Below are positions 33,732 through 44,646 of a stretch of DNA of 64,000 nucleotides, one piece after another. The translations under genes and the position numbers were made by a program. The notes under the pieces are model-generated. The model saw only the letters and a list, made by a program, of their open reading frames with translations, had not been told where the DNA came from and ran no database searches. The first letter of the stretch is position 1, and every line of letters starts with the position of its first letter. The DNA lies in assembly GCA_002778195.1 (NCBI GenBank), contig PCDI01000008.1, positions 1,181,154 to 1,245,153 on the forward strand. Direction: 5' to 3'. The stretch is from Raffaelea ambrosiae (Eukaryota; Ascomycota; Sordariomycetes; Ophiostomatales; Ophiostomataceae).

Positions 33732-35435
33732 ATGGAAGCCCCAGGCATCTCTCTGCTTCCATATGAGCTCCTCGAACTCATTTTGTCTGACCCGGTCCTC
33801 CGCTCTGTTGATCTGAAGGCTCTGCGGGCTTCCTGTCGTCGCCTGGAGCCCTTGGTCCGGGTCAAGCTCTTCCACAACGTTTTCCTGTCGAGGCGGCAGG
33901 CAGACCTGGACGGGTTCCTGAGCATTGCCCAGCACCCGCACCTAGCATCGTGTGTGTACTCTGTGACATGGAAACCGACCAGAGAGACGCCTTACATGGG
34001 ACTGCATCATCTCACCGTTGCGCAGGCCATCCGGCTGTATCCATCGTTGTATCTCGCTGATGCCGACTGGCCTTTTAGCGCGCCCTCCTACCACGAGGAC
34101 TACGCTGATACTATGGAGATATTACAGAGCAGCACGTTGCAAGAGGCCATACGCGCATCGGAACGGCCCCATGCGGAAAGAGACAAGACCAGCCGGCCGG
34201 ATCGAGGACTTCCGCGGGCCGGACAGCCGCCCAGGGAGGGAGCCGGACACCCCAACCGGCGCCAGTATTTTGCGGCGCTCGACAACCACTTCGCCGTGGA
34301 CGACGGCACCGAATACACGCTGGACTTGGATCGCATTTGGAAATCCAAGAACAAGGAGCTCAGCGGGCGGCTCTGGACCTATCCGCTCATCGACGCGCCC
34401 GGCGACTTCCAGCAGGCTCAGCTGTACTTCAGCAGGCAGGCCCTACACTGCCGGCAGCAAACGAAAGAGAGGCTGCGCCGGGTGGCCAAGAACACAGCCG
34501 GCGGCCACCTGGTGCACCTGGACACCATGCGGATCGGGGACAACATGCCGGAGTGGGTGTTTGATCGGCACACCGCCGAGCAGGGCTTCGGCAGCAGCGT
34601 CGATGCCGACCGGGAGGCCTTTTTGGCCGTCCTCCACGGGCTCAGCCCGGCCCGGCTGACCATCAACGACAGGCTGCAACGGGGCCACTGCATGTGGTAC
34701 ATGTGGATGTTTCTGGACAAGGCCCGTCCGCTGTTCCCGGAGAGGATGGTGGTAGACTTGGACATCCGCATCGACTGTGGAGACAACATGACGTTTTACA
34801 AAATCCTCAGCTGCATGGCCCCGTGGGTGCAGACCCTCAAGCTGCACGTGCTCGCCCAGACGGTGCCGCGACTGGCGGCCGGCCGAACCGAATTTGGCGA
34901 CATTGTCCTGGGCAGGCGCTTCCTTACGCGGCCCAGCGACGGCCGGTGGCGGCACTTTGGCCGGCTCACCACGCTCCACCTCACCAACATACCCTTGTCT
35001 GACCATTTTCTCACCGACTTCCTGCAGGACCACTGGTCGACGCTGGAGCAGCTCTGCCTCGTAGACTGCCAACCGTCGGGGGCGGTTGTCCGTTTGGTTT
35101 TGGACACTGTGTCCGCAAACGCAGCGCATAGTATGCCATTCACAGACGCCAAAGGCGCGGGACAGGACGAGGGCGGCGCCACCAAGGATCATGGCGATCA
35201 TGGCGATCATGGCGATCATGGCGATCATGGCAATCATAGCAGCACCACGACCAACAAAACGCCGGCACTGTGCTTCTTTCGGGTGGTCGAAGAGGTGAAG
35301 ACGCGAGTGCTCGGCGACATCACGGCTGTCTGGACGGAGAAGGCGGAGCAGGGCATGACGGGACTGCGGCAGACAACCTCGGCTGTATGGGAGTTTGTGT
35401 GGGAGAAGGAGCGAAAACGGGGCTCTTGCCCGTGA
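33732..35435 (+). CDS. F-box domain protein
   Basis: The protein has 567 residues in one exon. Residues 4-45 form an F-box: LLPYELLELILSDP, then LKALRASCRRLEPLV and the LFHNVFLS strand. F-box proteins recruit substrates to SCF ubiquitin ligases by binding Skp1, and this subtype is large in ascomycetes. The middle and C-terminal parts have spaced leucine-rich helices and strands (around residues 340-460) like a degenerate leucine-rich repeat. A tandem Asp-His-Gly repeat (about residues 485-500, encoded by a 9-bp array) interrupts a disordered Lys/Gly/Asp segment. I use the ATG at 33732 because the F-box begins three residues later; the in-frame upstream extension is not protein-like. Its substrate is unknown. 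Confidence 0.75.
   Translation: MEAPGISLLPYELLELILSDPVLRSVDLKALRASCRRLEPLVRVKLFHNVFLSRRQADLDGFLSIAQHPHLASCVYSVTWKPTRETPYMGLHHLTVAQAIRLYPSLYLADADWPFSAPSYHEDYADTMEILQSSTLQEAIRASERPHAERDKTSRPDRGLPRAGQPPREGAGHPNRRQYFAALDNHFAVDDGTEYTLDLDRIWKSKNKELSGRLWTYPLIDAPGDFQQAQLYFSRQALHCRQQTKERLRRVAKNTAGGHLVHLDTMRIGDNMPEWVFDRHTAEQGFGSSVDADREAFLAVLHGLSPARLTINDRLQRGHCMWYMWMFLDKARPLFPERMVVDLDIRIDCGDNMTFYKILSCMAPWVQTLKLHVLAQTVPRLAAGRTEFGDIVLGRRFLTRPSDGRWRHFGRLTTLHLTNIPLSDHFLTDFLQDHWSTLEQLCLVDCQPSGAVVRLVLDTVSANAAHSMPFTDAKGAGQDEGGATKDHGDHGDHGDHGDHGNHSSTTTNKTPALCFFRVVEEVKTRVLGDITAVWTEKAEQGMTGLRQTTSAVWEFVWEKERKRGSCP
35187..35240 (+). repeat. 9-bp tandem repeat inside the F-box gene
   Basis: GATCATGGC is repeated about five times, followed by one diverged copy. 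It encodes a His-rich (Asp-His-Gly)n tract. The unit is a multiple of three, so copy number can change without breaking the frame. Confidence 0.9.
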
Positions 35436-35801
35436 GTCGGGAGAGGGAAGCAAAGGGGCCTTCCTTGGGCATCTACGCGCCCACTCTCTCGCTCCTTCCG
35501 TGAGAAGGGACTGCCGGACTCGTCCAGCTACATGTCGGATTCCCACATTGGATGCACGGATTGTCGCCCCGATCTGCGGTGGTTGCCTGCTCAGCCATGA
35601 CGCGCACATTCACAGTCGCGTGTACATCCACATGCCTATGGCCATCTGGACGCACCTTGCAAGTTTGCCATCCGTCTTGGAAGCGTCTCGTCCGCATGAA
35701 ATAGCATAGAGCATAGCTTTTGTTTTTAAAGACACGCCGTCCGTGTGGCGTAGCAAACCCTACCAAAATACGCCGGCTGTATGAACCATGGCCATCCCCC
35801 T
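35436..35801. other. Convergent spacer, F-box and Zn2Cys6 genes
   Basis: About 366 bp between two converging genes. I see no gene; it should hold both 3' ends. Confidence 0.6.
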
Positions 35802-38712
35802 TCACGTCGTCCGCATCAGACTCTCGAAAAATGCCATGTCCACGCCCTGCATAGCCCAGTCCTCACCGCCGGCCACCAAGCCGGGATACTGGTACTGTCC
35901 CTGGTCCGGCAGCGGCCCCGCGTACGCGCCGTACTGAAAAAAGTACGGGTCTGTCGAGCTGCTCTGCAGGGGCAGCGGCTCCGCCTCGGTGGTGCCGGCG
36001 GCCATGGACACGTCTGGACATGCGCTGATCACAGTCGGTGTGCTGGCGAGGCTGGACCACGCTAGGGGTGGCGCCGTCCGGGCCGGTGGTGGTGATGGTG
36101 ATGGTGGTACGGCTAGCGGAATGGCAGCGGTGGTGGTCGCAGAGGAGGACGTCGTTGCTGAGGTTGGCATCGTCGTCGTCGTCGCTGTCGCCGTTGTCGT
36201 TGACGCTACTTTTTCGCGGGCCCGAACTGTGTTGTCGTCGCCGTTCTTCTTCTTCTTCTTCTCCTTCTTCTTCTTCTGGGCCTCCTCCTCGTCTTGCTCT
36301 TTCCGCATGCCTTCTTTGGCAATCTTGATCGTGCCAAAGTAGGGGATGCGCACGCGCACCACTGACGTGCTATTGTTATTGGCCGTGGCAGCGTGTGCTT
36401 CTTTCCCTCCATCTGCATTCCCCTCCTCCTCTTCGTCGTCGTCGTCATCGTCGTCGTCCTCATCATCCTCATCATCCTCCCCCTCCCCGGCCTGTTTCAC
36501 ACTCACCCGGTCCGTCCCGCGCGAACGACACCCGTCCGCCGTCGTCTCCATCTCGATCGCCAGCAGTCGGCCCAGCAGGTCCGCGCTCTGTGCGCTCAGC
36601 GCGTCCGCGTTGGAGCGGTTCACCCGCTCCATGTTCTCCTGCACCTGCTCAATCATGGCCCGGTCGCTGAGGTACTGGTGCGCCAGCAGATTCTCCCCCA
36701 GCGGGCCGTCCTCGCGGCGCCGGCTGTCGAGGTGCGCCAGCAGCAGCGTCATGGCCGCCATGAGCGCTGTGAAGACAATGGTGCGTCAGTTGTAGGCGAC
36801 GCTGTTGAAGGTGCGCAGGCGGAGGAAGCGCGTGAGCAGCTCGCGGGAGGCATTGACGCAGGTGAGGCGGGAGTAGTGGTGGTGGTCTTCGGCCTCGGAA
36901 AGACGAGACGATGACGCCGATGACGATGTCGACGGCGAATACGACGACGGGTACGATGACCTCAGCATGTACGGCAGGTGCAGCTGGTTCAGCAGGTTGT
37001 AGTGCGACATCTGGGCAAACAGCCGCCGGGTGTCCCAAAAGAGCCTCTCGGCCGCCGCCGTATTCTTTCTTTTTTCCTCGCCTTTTCTTTCCTCGCCTTT
37101 TCTTTCCTCGCCTTTTCTTTCCTCGCTCCGCTCGTCTCTTTCCTCGCTCCGCTCGTTTTCCTCGTCCTTCCCCCTCCCGTCCACCACAGGATGGTCCAGC
37201 GTCGGCGGCAGCCACCACTTGCTCGGCAGACTGCGCGCGGCGCGCTGCAGCTGCGCATCCATCTCGCGCGTCGTCACGTAGTCTTCCGCGTTCGGCCACG
37301 CCTCGTTGCGCTCCAGGATCCGGCACGCCACCACGCAGTCCAGCCGCTCCAGCCGGCCCATCGGCGTGTCGGCCGCCAGCCGCGCCGGGTCGGCCATGCT
37401 GACGTCCCGGCACCCCTGCGGCAGGCCCAGCATCAGACACAGGTGCCGGTCCAGGTTGACAATCCGCAGCCACATCAGCTCCGTGTCGTGCATCGTCGTC
37501 TGCTGCGGGTCCAACACGGTGTACTGCTGCAGACGCGTTGGCTGGGAGTTGTTTTTTGCCGTCGTCCCCTGTGGCCCCGGCAGCCCCATCAACTGGGCAA
37601 TCCCCATGGCCCGGCGCACGGCCAGCCAGCTGCGCCGCAGGTTGCCAATGTTGGCCTGGTAGACGGCCTCGACCATGACACACTCGAGGCCCTCGATGCT
37701 GCCCAGCAGATCGTCGTTGGTCGTGATCAGGCTGATGACCATGTCGACCATGCGCTCCATCATGTCGACCGGCGTCTCCGTCAGCCCGTGGATGTCCTTG
37801 TGGTGGTCCGGCCGCAGCCGCAGCAAAAAGGTCGAGAGGTGCAGCATGTAGCGCGCAATCAGCACCGGGTGCGTGTCCACGTCGGGCCTGTCCAGGAACG
37901 TCTCGGGCCGCTTGAGGCCGCGCAGGTCCAGCGTGGCGTACGGGATCGTCAACAGGTCGTCGGCCAGCACCGACGCCTGGCTGATGGCGCGGCAAATCTT
38001 GCTTATGTCGTCCCGGCATGGCAGTGCTTCGTGAAGCACACGAGACAGCCGTGCGTACTTGCTCGGACAAGTCGCGGCCGGCAGCAGTCGTCCTGTGCTG
38101 TTTCTAACCTGCTATCGTTGTTGTCAGCACAGTTCACGCAACTGGGAGCAAAAAAATTCAGCAAATTCTTTAAAATCAATCAAACAACAAACAACAAACA
38201 GCAAACCAACAAATCAATAATCAAATCAATCAATCAACAATCAACAATCAACTCACCTCAGACGTGTAAAAATCCAGACGCCGCGACGGCTCCGACGAGA
38301 TGGACTTGGGTGTGGGCATGCCTAGGTCTAATCTCCATGCCATCTCCGCCCGTTTCTCATCTAAGCCAGGCCGCACAGAGCCTGTCCTGCTAAAGAAGTC
38401 CGCATAGCTGCCCGCTCGCGGTGCATTGGAACCCCCAGGCCACGACTCGACCACACTGGCGGCCCGGTTCGGCGACAACGACCGTGGCTGCTGTGACGAG
38501 GATGCCGTCTCTTCAGGGAACTCCTGGCCCACACACGGCACGCCCCGCCGTCGACAACTTTTGCACTTGGTCGTGTCCTGCGGGTCAAATGTGCATTTCA
38601 TCTTGCGCCGCTTGCACTCCCAGCAGCTGTGGGTCCCCTTGCGGACCTTGCGCCGTTTGGCTCCGTGTGGGAGCCGAGCAGAAGACTCGTCACCCAGTCG
38701 CGCATCCGCCAT
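35802..38712 (-). CDS. Zn2Cys6 transcription factor with an in-frame TGA
   Basis: Exon 1 is 38712-38257 and exon 2 is 38108-35802, giving about 920 codons. The binuclear zinc cluster has Cys30, 33, 40, 50, 53 and 60, preceded by a basic segment. A fungal-specific transcription factor domain follows (LSRVLHEALP through the MERMVDMV and NLRRSW helices, to FNSVAY). At 36788-36786 the codon TGA stands where relatives have a cysteine (consensus NSVAYxCR), and downstream the same frame resumes with conserved sequence, ALMAAMTLLLAHLD. So this is one gene split by a single stop, giving either a product truncated at about 592 residues, readthrough, or an assembly error. No splice donor removes the TGA in frame. 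The C-terminal part contains acidic and Lys-rich runs and ends in an acidic, aromatic tail typical of activation domains. An intragenic 15-bp repeat encodes a Glu/Lys/Arg tract. It is divergent from an MFS relic. Confidence 0.75.
37071..37155 (-). repeat. 15-bp tandem repeat inside the Zn2Cys6 gene
   Basis: About three to four copies of a 15-bp CT-rich unit (plus-strand sense CTTTCCTCGCCTTTT) plus related copies. On the coding strand it gives a Glu/Arg/Lys-rich charged segment. The frame is kept because the unit is a multiple of three. Confidence 0.85.
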
Positions 38713-39266
38713 GATGGGAAATCAGTGTTTTTATTTCCGGGTTGTTCTTTCTTTCGGGATGCCGGATGGACATGGGCACAGGTGCATTTATGAACGAGAA
38801 CTCTTCACGGAGGAAGACAAATGACAGAAAGCAAGGCAAGCACAGCAAGATTCGACCGGAAACACGTGAGCACGGCGGTCGAATGCACCCGTCTTGTTCG
38901 CCCGTAAGCACGTGACACTTACACCAAACCGGCGGTTCAGCCGACTTGCATCGCGACAACCTGCCCATGTCCAGTGCTTCCTCTGCAATTGCGCCTGATT
39001 GCCAGGGCTATGTTCCATTTCTGTCGTTTCCAATGCAAGGATGCACGCGCAGCTGTCGAGAAAGTTCTCCGGCTCTTTCGATATAAGCGGGAGCAGGCAT
39101 CTGGAAAGCAAAACAAGAAACGAGCTGCAGTTTCTCTGTGATTCCCCGTGGTTCTGATACATCCATGGCCAATACGGACAAATATGAAGACGCAGATTGA
39201 ATAAAACAAACACCAAGAGACAGAAGGTTCGAGAAGTATCTATTTTTAGGAGAGAAAAGAAAAAAA
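38713..39266. promoter_or_regulatory. Divergent promoter with two CACGTG boxes
   Basis: The region lies between the Zn2Cys6 gene (minus) and the decayed MFS transporter (plus). CACGTG occurs at 38863-38868 and 38909-38914, 46 bp apart. CACGTG is bound by bHLH proteins such as Cbf1 and by some bZIP factors. No obvious inverted CGG pair, the usual Zn2Cys6 site, stands out. Confidence 0.4.
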
Positions 39267-39930
39267 ATGACCACAGTCTTGGAAGACAGCAAAGACTCGC
39301 CCACAGTCGGCGAGCTCTCTTCGGTCCCAGACGAGGCAGCCGTAGAATGGACTCAGTAGACGGCAGTCAATGGAAATAGCACAGAGTCTGGAACTGTATC
39401 TGTATCTGCAGCCGCACCTGACTCCCCTTCCGCCCCCGAAGACGAGGGGCCCAAGGTCTAACTACGTCACCGGGACTGAAATCTGCGCCAGCTGGACCTC
39501 CCCGGGTTCTCTGGATTGTTCTGTCGGCGGCCTTTGTGGCCGTGGAGTGGTGTCAGCGAGGACCGGGCCAAGGTACCGCTGCGTCTGCTGAAGCCGCGTC
39601 TCACCAGGGACAACGCCTTGTTCTGTATGTTGTACATGCTCCTCATTTACCTGCCCGTCTACTCCCAGTCCATTCACGGCCAGTCGGGCATCATCAGCGG
39701 CATCGACCTGCTCCTACTGCTTGCCACGTTTGCCGTCAGCAGTATGCTCAACTGTGCCGTCGTCAGCCAGACCTGTCCACCTACAGCCATTCCAGCTTCT
39801 GTTCGCCCTTCTCGTGACCGCCGGCGCTACGCTGTTGTACAGGCTCACGATCGACTCCACCCAGGCCTGGTTCGAAAGCAAAAGAGGCGAGAAATTGTAC
39901 TGCACGTCTGCTGTGTATTTGTTTTGAACA
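39267..39930 (+). pseudogene. Decayed MFS drug:H+ antiporter (DHA14-like)
   Basis: Three reading frames together recall one DHA14-type transporter. The relic opens with ATG at 39267 and a hydrophilic Ser/Glu/Pro-rich leader typical of these proteins, already broken by a TAG after 31 codons. After a YVTG-like approach to helix 1 it jumps straight to a helix-7-like stretch (LWIVLSAAFVAVEW, near 39,503). It shifts frame to DRAKVPLRLLKPR...LIYLPVYSQSIHGQSG (39,560-39,770), and shifts again to QLLFALLVTAGATLLYRLTIDS (39,783-39,870). Helices 1-6 and 11-14 appear absent. I see no intron explanation. It lies divergent from the damaged Zn2Cys6 regulator. Confidence 0.75.
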
Positions 39931-41185
39931 AGAAAACTCATAGACATAGATGCCGAGAGTGGTTGTGTTTGCCTCGAGAGAGGCACATTGCTGCATTGGT
40001 TCGGTGTCAAGTCTTGGAGCTTCCTTGTATCTTAATTTCTTATATAATCCTGTCAATTCTTTCAGTCTTCGTACTTTCGCTTTCTGATTTCTTTGGTTTC
40101 TTTTTCTTCGCACAAGCCTGTTTCTGATTGGCGTGGCTAAAAAGCTAAGCTTTTTTGCTGTCTACATTTCTTTCCCTTCTGTCTCTATTTTTCTCCCGTC
40201 TGTTACGTCACATGTAGAGGCGGGAAGTCTAACTGGGAGGGTCTTTAGCCCATGGCAAGCGGAAGAGCCTGTTGGGTTCATATGGGAAAGGGGGAAACGG
40301 AGACAAACAGGCGGACGGCATTGCTTTAGACAGACGGTTGAAAACATGCAACATGCAAGATGATGGACATACAAGAAATCTCGAGAAACAGAACACAGAA
40401 CATCCTCTTGCATTTGAATGCCCATTTCTTGCCTGTGAGCTGAACAGATGTTCTTCACAAATTGACTTTCCCAAGAAACATAGTCTGGGCCAAGATTTCT
40501 CCCCATGGGCCGTCGAACACGGCTGATGGTCAAGATTAGCGTCGGGGCTTATCTGACTAGTTACGTCAAATTAATTCGTCTGGCACCACAACAGCCAGGG
40601 GAACGGACTGCAATATGTGTGCCAATTAACTACAGCCTAAGTGATCTCACATATTGTGTGGGGAAGATTGGATCGTCAGCAGTATGGAAGAACATGCCCC
40701 TGGAATCAAGCAAATCACGGCCTTCTCTAAGAAATGTCGTGTTATCATCCATGTTCTCGTGTAAAACTTTTCAGCCTGTTTCATTATACAGAGCAGGAAC
40801 CCCAGAGCAATTCAAATTGCATGGAACCACGATTCCCCTGTCATGAGTTACAGTCCGGCTGGCATCTTACTTGTTTGCCGAGGGCAAGCGTTGAAGAAAA
40901 AGCGTGTGCACGTAGATTGAACGTATGACACAATGTGTTGGGAACCCGAAAAAACACGTTGACAAATTATCCAACTCTCTCTTCCTCTTTTGCCCCGTCT
41001 ACCACAGAAGCTGGGCGAGTTCCGTAGAACTGGTCTGGGTATCAATGGAGAGGGAATAAAACGATCTGCTGGAAACCGTCTTCACGTCCCTGGAGGAGTG
41101 GCTTTTAAACAGGTTCGAGAGCCAGGCCACCTGTGTTTCCTCGTCCATTCGATTTTTGAAAAAAGGAACCGATCTACTTCCAAAC
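39931..41185. other. Intergenic, no gene recognised
   Basis: A 1.25 kb spacer between the MFS relic and the GMC oxidoreductase. TTACGTCA, a bZIP-type word, occurs near 40,203. Nothing protein-like was found on either strand. Confidence 0.6.
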
Positions 41186-43418
41186 ATGGCTGTCCTCTCT
41201 CTCAGCCGGGTGCTTCGACAGACGCTGTCGCTCGGCCTTGCTCTTGCTGCCGTCGTTAGCCCAGCACTGGCCTCGTCCCGTCATCTGCCAGGTTCGGACC
41301 GGTGGCACGTCCTACACTCCGCCCGAGACATCGAGCAAGAATATGACTATGTCATCATTGGTGGCGGCACTGCCGGCCTCACGGTGGCCGACCGTCTCAC
41401 CGAGGACAGCAACACCACCGTGCTGGTGCTCGAGTACGGCCAGCTCAGCAATTCCAGCCGCATCAGCACCGTCCAGGGCGGCTTCCAAGGGTTCGATGCC
41501 GCGTTCCTGTACGCCATTCAGTCGGTCCCGCAGGCCTACTTGAAAAATCGCACCGTCGGCGTGCTCGCCGGCAAAGTCGTGGGCGGCAGCTCGGCAGTCA
41601 ATGCCATGATGACGGTCCGGGGCACCGCCGAGGACTATGACCGATGGGGGTCCTTCTTTGGGGGTGGTGTCCACAACAGCAGCTCTTCTTCTCCCTCTTC
41701 CTCTTCTGGGTGGTCCTGGGAGGGCATGCTGCCGTACTTCCGCAAGGCCCTGCACTTTGCTCCGCCGCTTGCCTCCGTCGCTCAGTCGGCCAACATCTCG
41801 TACGATACCAGCTTCTGGGGCAACACGTCGGGTGTCTATACCGGCTGGCCCTCGTACCAGTTTCCCGGCACTTCACTGCAATTCGAGGCTTTCCGCAGCA
41901 TGCCTGGTGTGCAGTTCCCCGTCGACAGCGGCGCCGGTGAGGCGGGCGTGTACTGGTTCCCGTCGTTTATGGATCCGCATACGGTGACGCGGTCCTATGC
42001 GCGGACAGGCCACCACGACCCGGCCAGCCGGCGCAGCAACTACCATCTGCTGACGCGGGCCAAGGTAGACCATGTGGTCTTGGCACGCAAGGGAGGCGCC
42101 AACAGCGCGGCAGTAGCAACGGGCGTGCGTTTCATTGTGAATGCCACGGCGAGTGTGTCCTATCCTGAGGATGCCGCAGCAGCATCTTGGAATGCATCCC
42201 GCTCGGGAAACTCTTCGTCCCATGTGCCTCCAACCCGGTTTGTGAGGGCCCGGCGGGAGGTCATTCTGGCGGCTGGCGGCATCCACAGCCCACAGGTGAT
42301 GCAGTTGAGCGGAATCGGCCCTCGCAAGGTGCTAGAGGCGGCCAACATTACCACAATCATCGACCTGCCGGGCGTGGGCCAGAACTTCCAGGACCATCCA
42401 ATGCTCTCGGCGTCATTTTCTCGTATGATTCTTCTTCTTTTTTTTTTTTTGCTCCTCGTTCCACTCGTTTCATTCCTTTTTTGTTCCTCTTCCTCGCTTC
42501 GCTCGTCTGTTGCCCTTCCTGTTTGTCGTCGTCGTGTCGCTCGTCCAGTCTACTTGTTTGGTTATATGTTTCCACTGACACAAAGCAGTCACCAATTACT
42601 CGGTCCACCCGAACGATGCCGACATGTTCACCAACGTCACGTTTCGCACGTGGGCCGAGCAGGCCTGGAAGGCCAACCGCACAGGGCCCAACTCCATTGG
42701 TGTTGGCAACGCCGCTGCCTGGCTGCCATTCCCTGTCATCTCACAGCGCTGGGAGGTTTTGGCTGCGAACCTGTCCGCGCAGGACCACAAGACGCACCTC
42801 CCCGAGGGAACGGATGCCACCGTGGCCGCCGGCTACGCGGCCCAGATGCATGCCTACGCAGCGGCACTGCGATCGAACGGCACAGCCTTTTACAACAACG
42901 TCCTCTCGGGCGGCGGCGGCAGCGGCGTCCTGGTGCTGCTCCACCCGCTCAGCCGGGGCACGGTCAACATCGACCCCGTCGATCCGCACAACCGCGAGCC
43001 GCTGGTAGACTACCGGGCGCTGTCGAACCCTCTGGATGCGGCGCTGATGGCCGATATAATCCGGTACACGCGGCGGTTCTTCATGGAGAACCCGGCTAAC
43101 GCGCAGTACAGCCCGCGGGAAATTACGCCGGGCGACTATGTCAACGCCGACGAGGATCTGGCCGTGTACTTGTCCGAGACGATGACGCCGAGCGAGTACC
43201 ATCCGGCAGGGACGTGTGCGATGCTGCCGCAGGAGCTGGGTGGTGTGGTGGACGAGAACCTGCGGGTGTATGGGGTGCAGGGCCTGCGGATCGTGGACGC
43301 GAGTATCTTCCCGACCCTACCGGGAGCGAACACGTGCCAGACAGTGTATGCGGTAGCGGAGAAGGCGGCGGATCTGATCAAAGCGAGTGCGAAGAGGCCG
43401 GCAAAGAGAAGGCTGTAG
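41186..43418 (+). CDS. Secreted GMC-family FAD oxidoreductase
   Basis: GMC enzymes oxidise alcohols, sugars or aryl alcohols with FAD; the substrate here is unknown. There are two exons, 41186-42422 and 42589-43418, and 688 residues. The 166-bp pyrimidine-rich intron has a GTATGA donor, with phase 1 continuity restoring NYSVHPND. A signal peptide covers roughly residues 1-30. The FAD-binding motif GGGTAG is at residues 59-64, followed by the first GMC signature region (GKVVGGSSAVNAM) and the second (GGIHSPQVMQLSGIGP). The C-terminal catalytic pair is the histidine in EYHPAGTCAM and an asparagine in PGANTCQT. Many Asn-X-Ser/Thr sites agree with secretion. All the usual blocks are present, so this gene looks functional although its upstream transporter neighbour has decayed. 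Confidence 0.87.
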
Positions 43419-43616
43419 ACGGGAAGGTAGTTACATATAAGAGGAGGTTGAAGGGAAAGGAAGGTCGAAAGGTCAAGCAATGCAAGCGAAAGAAGTCAAA
43501 GAAGTGAGCCAAAAGAAAAGGGGGTATGGATTGAAGTTTAAAGAAAAGCACATGCATCTGCAAATGCAACAGCGAAAAAATCATCACTCATTTCATTTGT
43601 CTGTCCACTTCCATTA
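43419..43616. other. Convergent spacer, GMC and ankyrin genes
   Basis: About 200 bp, purine-rich on the plus strand. It should hold both 3' ends, and nothing else is seen. Confidence 0.6.
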
Positions 43617-44164
43617 TTATGACTTGGCCTTGCCTCGTCCTGGAGCAGCTTCAAACTTGGCCTTCCACTTGGCCTCCTGGTTGAAGAGCACGATGCATTG
43701 CAGGGGTGAAGGCTCGCCATAGTCGGGGTCGGCGCCGCCTTCCAGCAGAGCCTGTGCACACAGGGTCAGAATCAGACACTGGTATTTTGAACATCCCAGG
43801 TCAGCGGAGAGCTCACCTCGACAACAGCATCTTCTCCTTTGAAGACAGCACCAGCCAGCGGGCTCTGGCCCTTGTCATTGAGCCGGTTCGGGTCGCCGCC
43901 GTGCTCGATGAGCAGTTGGACCAGGTCGGCATGGCCGTGGTAGGCGGCCAGCATGAGCTGCAGACTGGTTAGAGACCATGGAATTGTCGACAAGAAGATT
44001 TGACGGATACTCACCAAAGTGTCCCCCTTCTCGTTGGTCATGTTGGCCGGCAGCCCGGCCGGTAAAGCCTGCTCAAAGAGCGATACATCGCCACTCCGGG
44101 CGCCGTCGTACATCCGCGCGGCCAGGGCAATGGCCTCGGGCGGCAGCTGCATGTAGGCATCCAT
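43617..44164 (-). CDS. Small ankyrin-repeat protein
   Basis: A 141-residue protein made almost wholly of ankyrin repeats. I read three exons: 44164-44015, 43957-43817 and 43751-43617, all phase 0, with GTGAGT/GTGAGC donors. The repeats are seen as NEKGDTLLMLAAYHGHADLVQLLIEHGGDP split across intron 1 (written here only as landmarks GDTL and LMLAAYHGH), then NDKGQSPLAGAVFKG and a final ALLEGGADPDYG. Small cytosolic ankyrin proteins of this type are widespread in fungi and act in protein-protein contacts; the partner cannot be inferred. The first in-frame ATG is 44164. It shares a 482-bp promoter with the hydratase gene. Confidence 0.8.
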
Positions 44165-44646
44165 TCTGTCCGAATTGAGTGTCAAAGACAAGTCATGAAC
44201 AAGTCATGAACGAGGCTGCCAGCAGAATAGTTAGTAATAACACACGTGAAAAATACCGATATACAGAAAGAGTAAGAGCTCCCATGACGTAATCGCAAAA
44301 TCGCTGGAAAAGGAAGGAACATCCCGTATGGCGTCGAGGCTAATCCCGAAGGCCCTCAACCTGCTCCGTGGTGAGCCCTGAAGCCCCGTTCACCGCCCTG
44401 GAGCCACAGCGGACGACGGCGCCTACCAACCGAGGCTACGGCTCTCTGCGGCATTGTGATTGTACCCCAGCTTGTTGTTGGTTGTTGCCCCGCTATTATC
44501 GGCCTTTCTGGTTTTTTTTTGGTGATTCAAACAGAACTTCGGACACATTCTCCAGTCAACGGCCGCAAAACACCCGACATTATATACTCGGATCTTCTTG
44601 TGGCTGTCTCAGCCGGCTCTCTTTCTCCCTTACAGATCAAAAAACC
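44165..44646. promoter_or_regulatory. Divergent promoter, ankyrin and hydratase genes
   Basis: CACGTG lies at 44243-44248 and TGACGTAA at about 44285. The latter is a CRE/bZIP-type site. No other element is clear. Confidence 0.4.

Noticed and set aside
36720..36800. An intron hiding the TGA in the Zn2Cys6 gene (CTGAC followed by TTCACAG looks like an intron end)
   Set aside because: The only nearby donors are GTCGCC, which gives a 34-nt intron and the wrong frame, and GTCAAT. Conserved protein sequence continues straight through the supposed intron.
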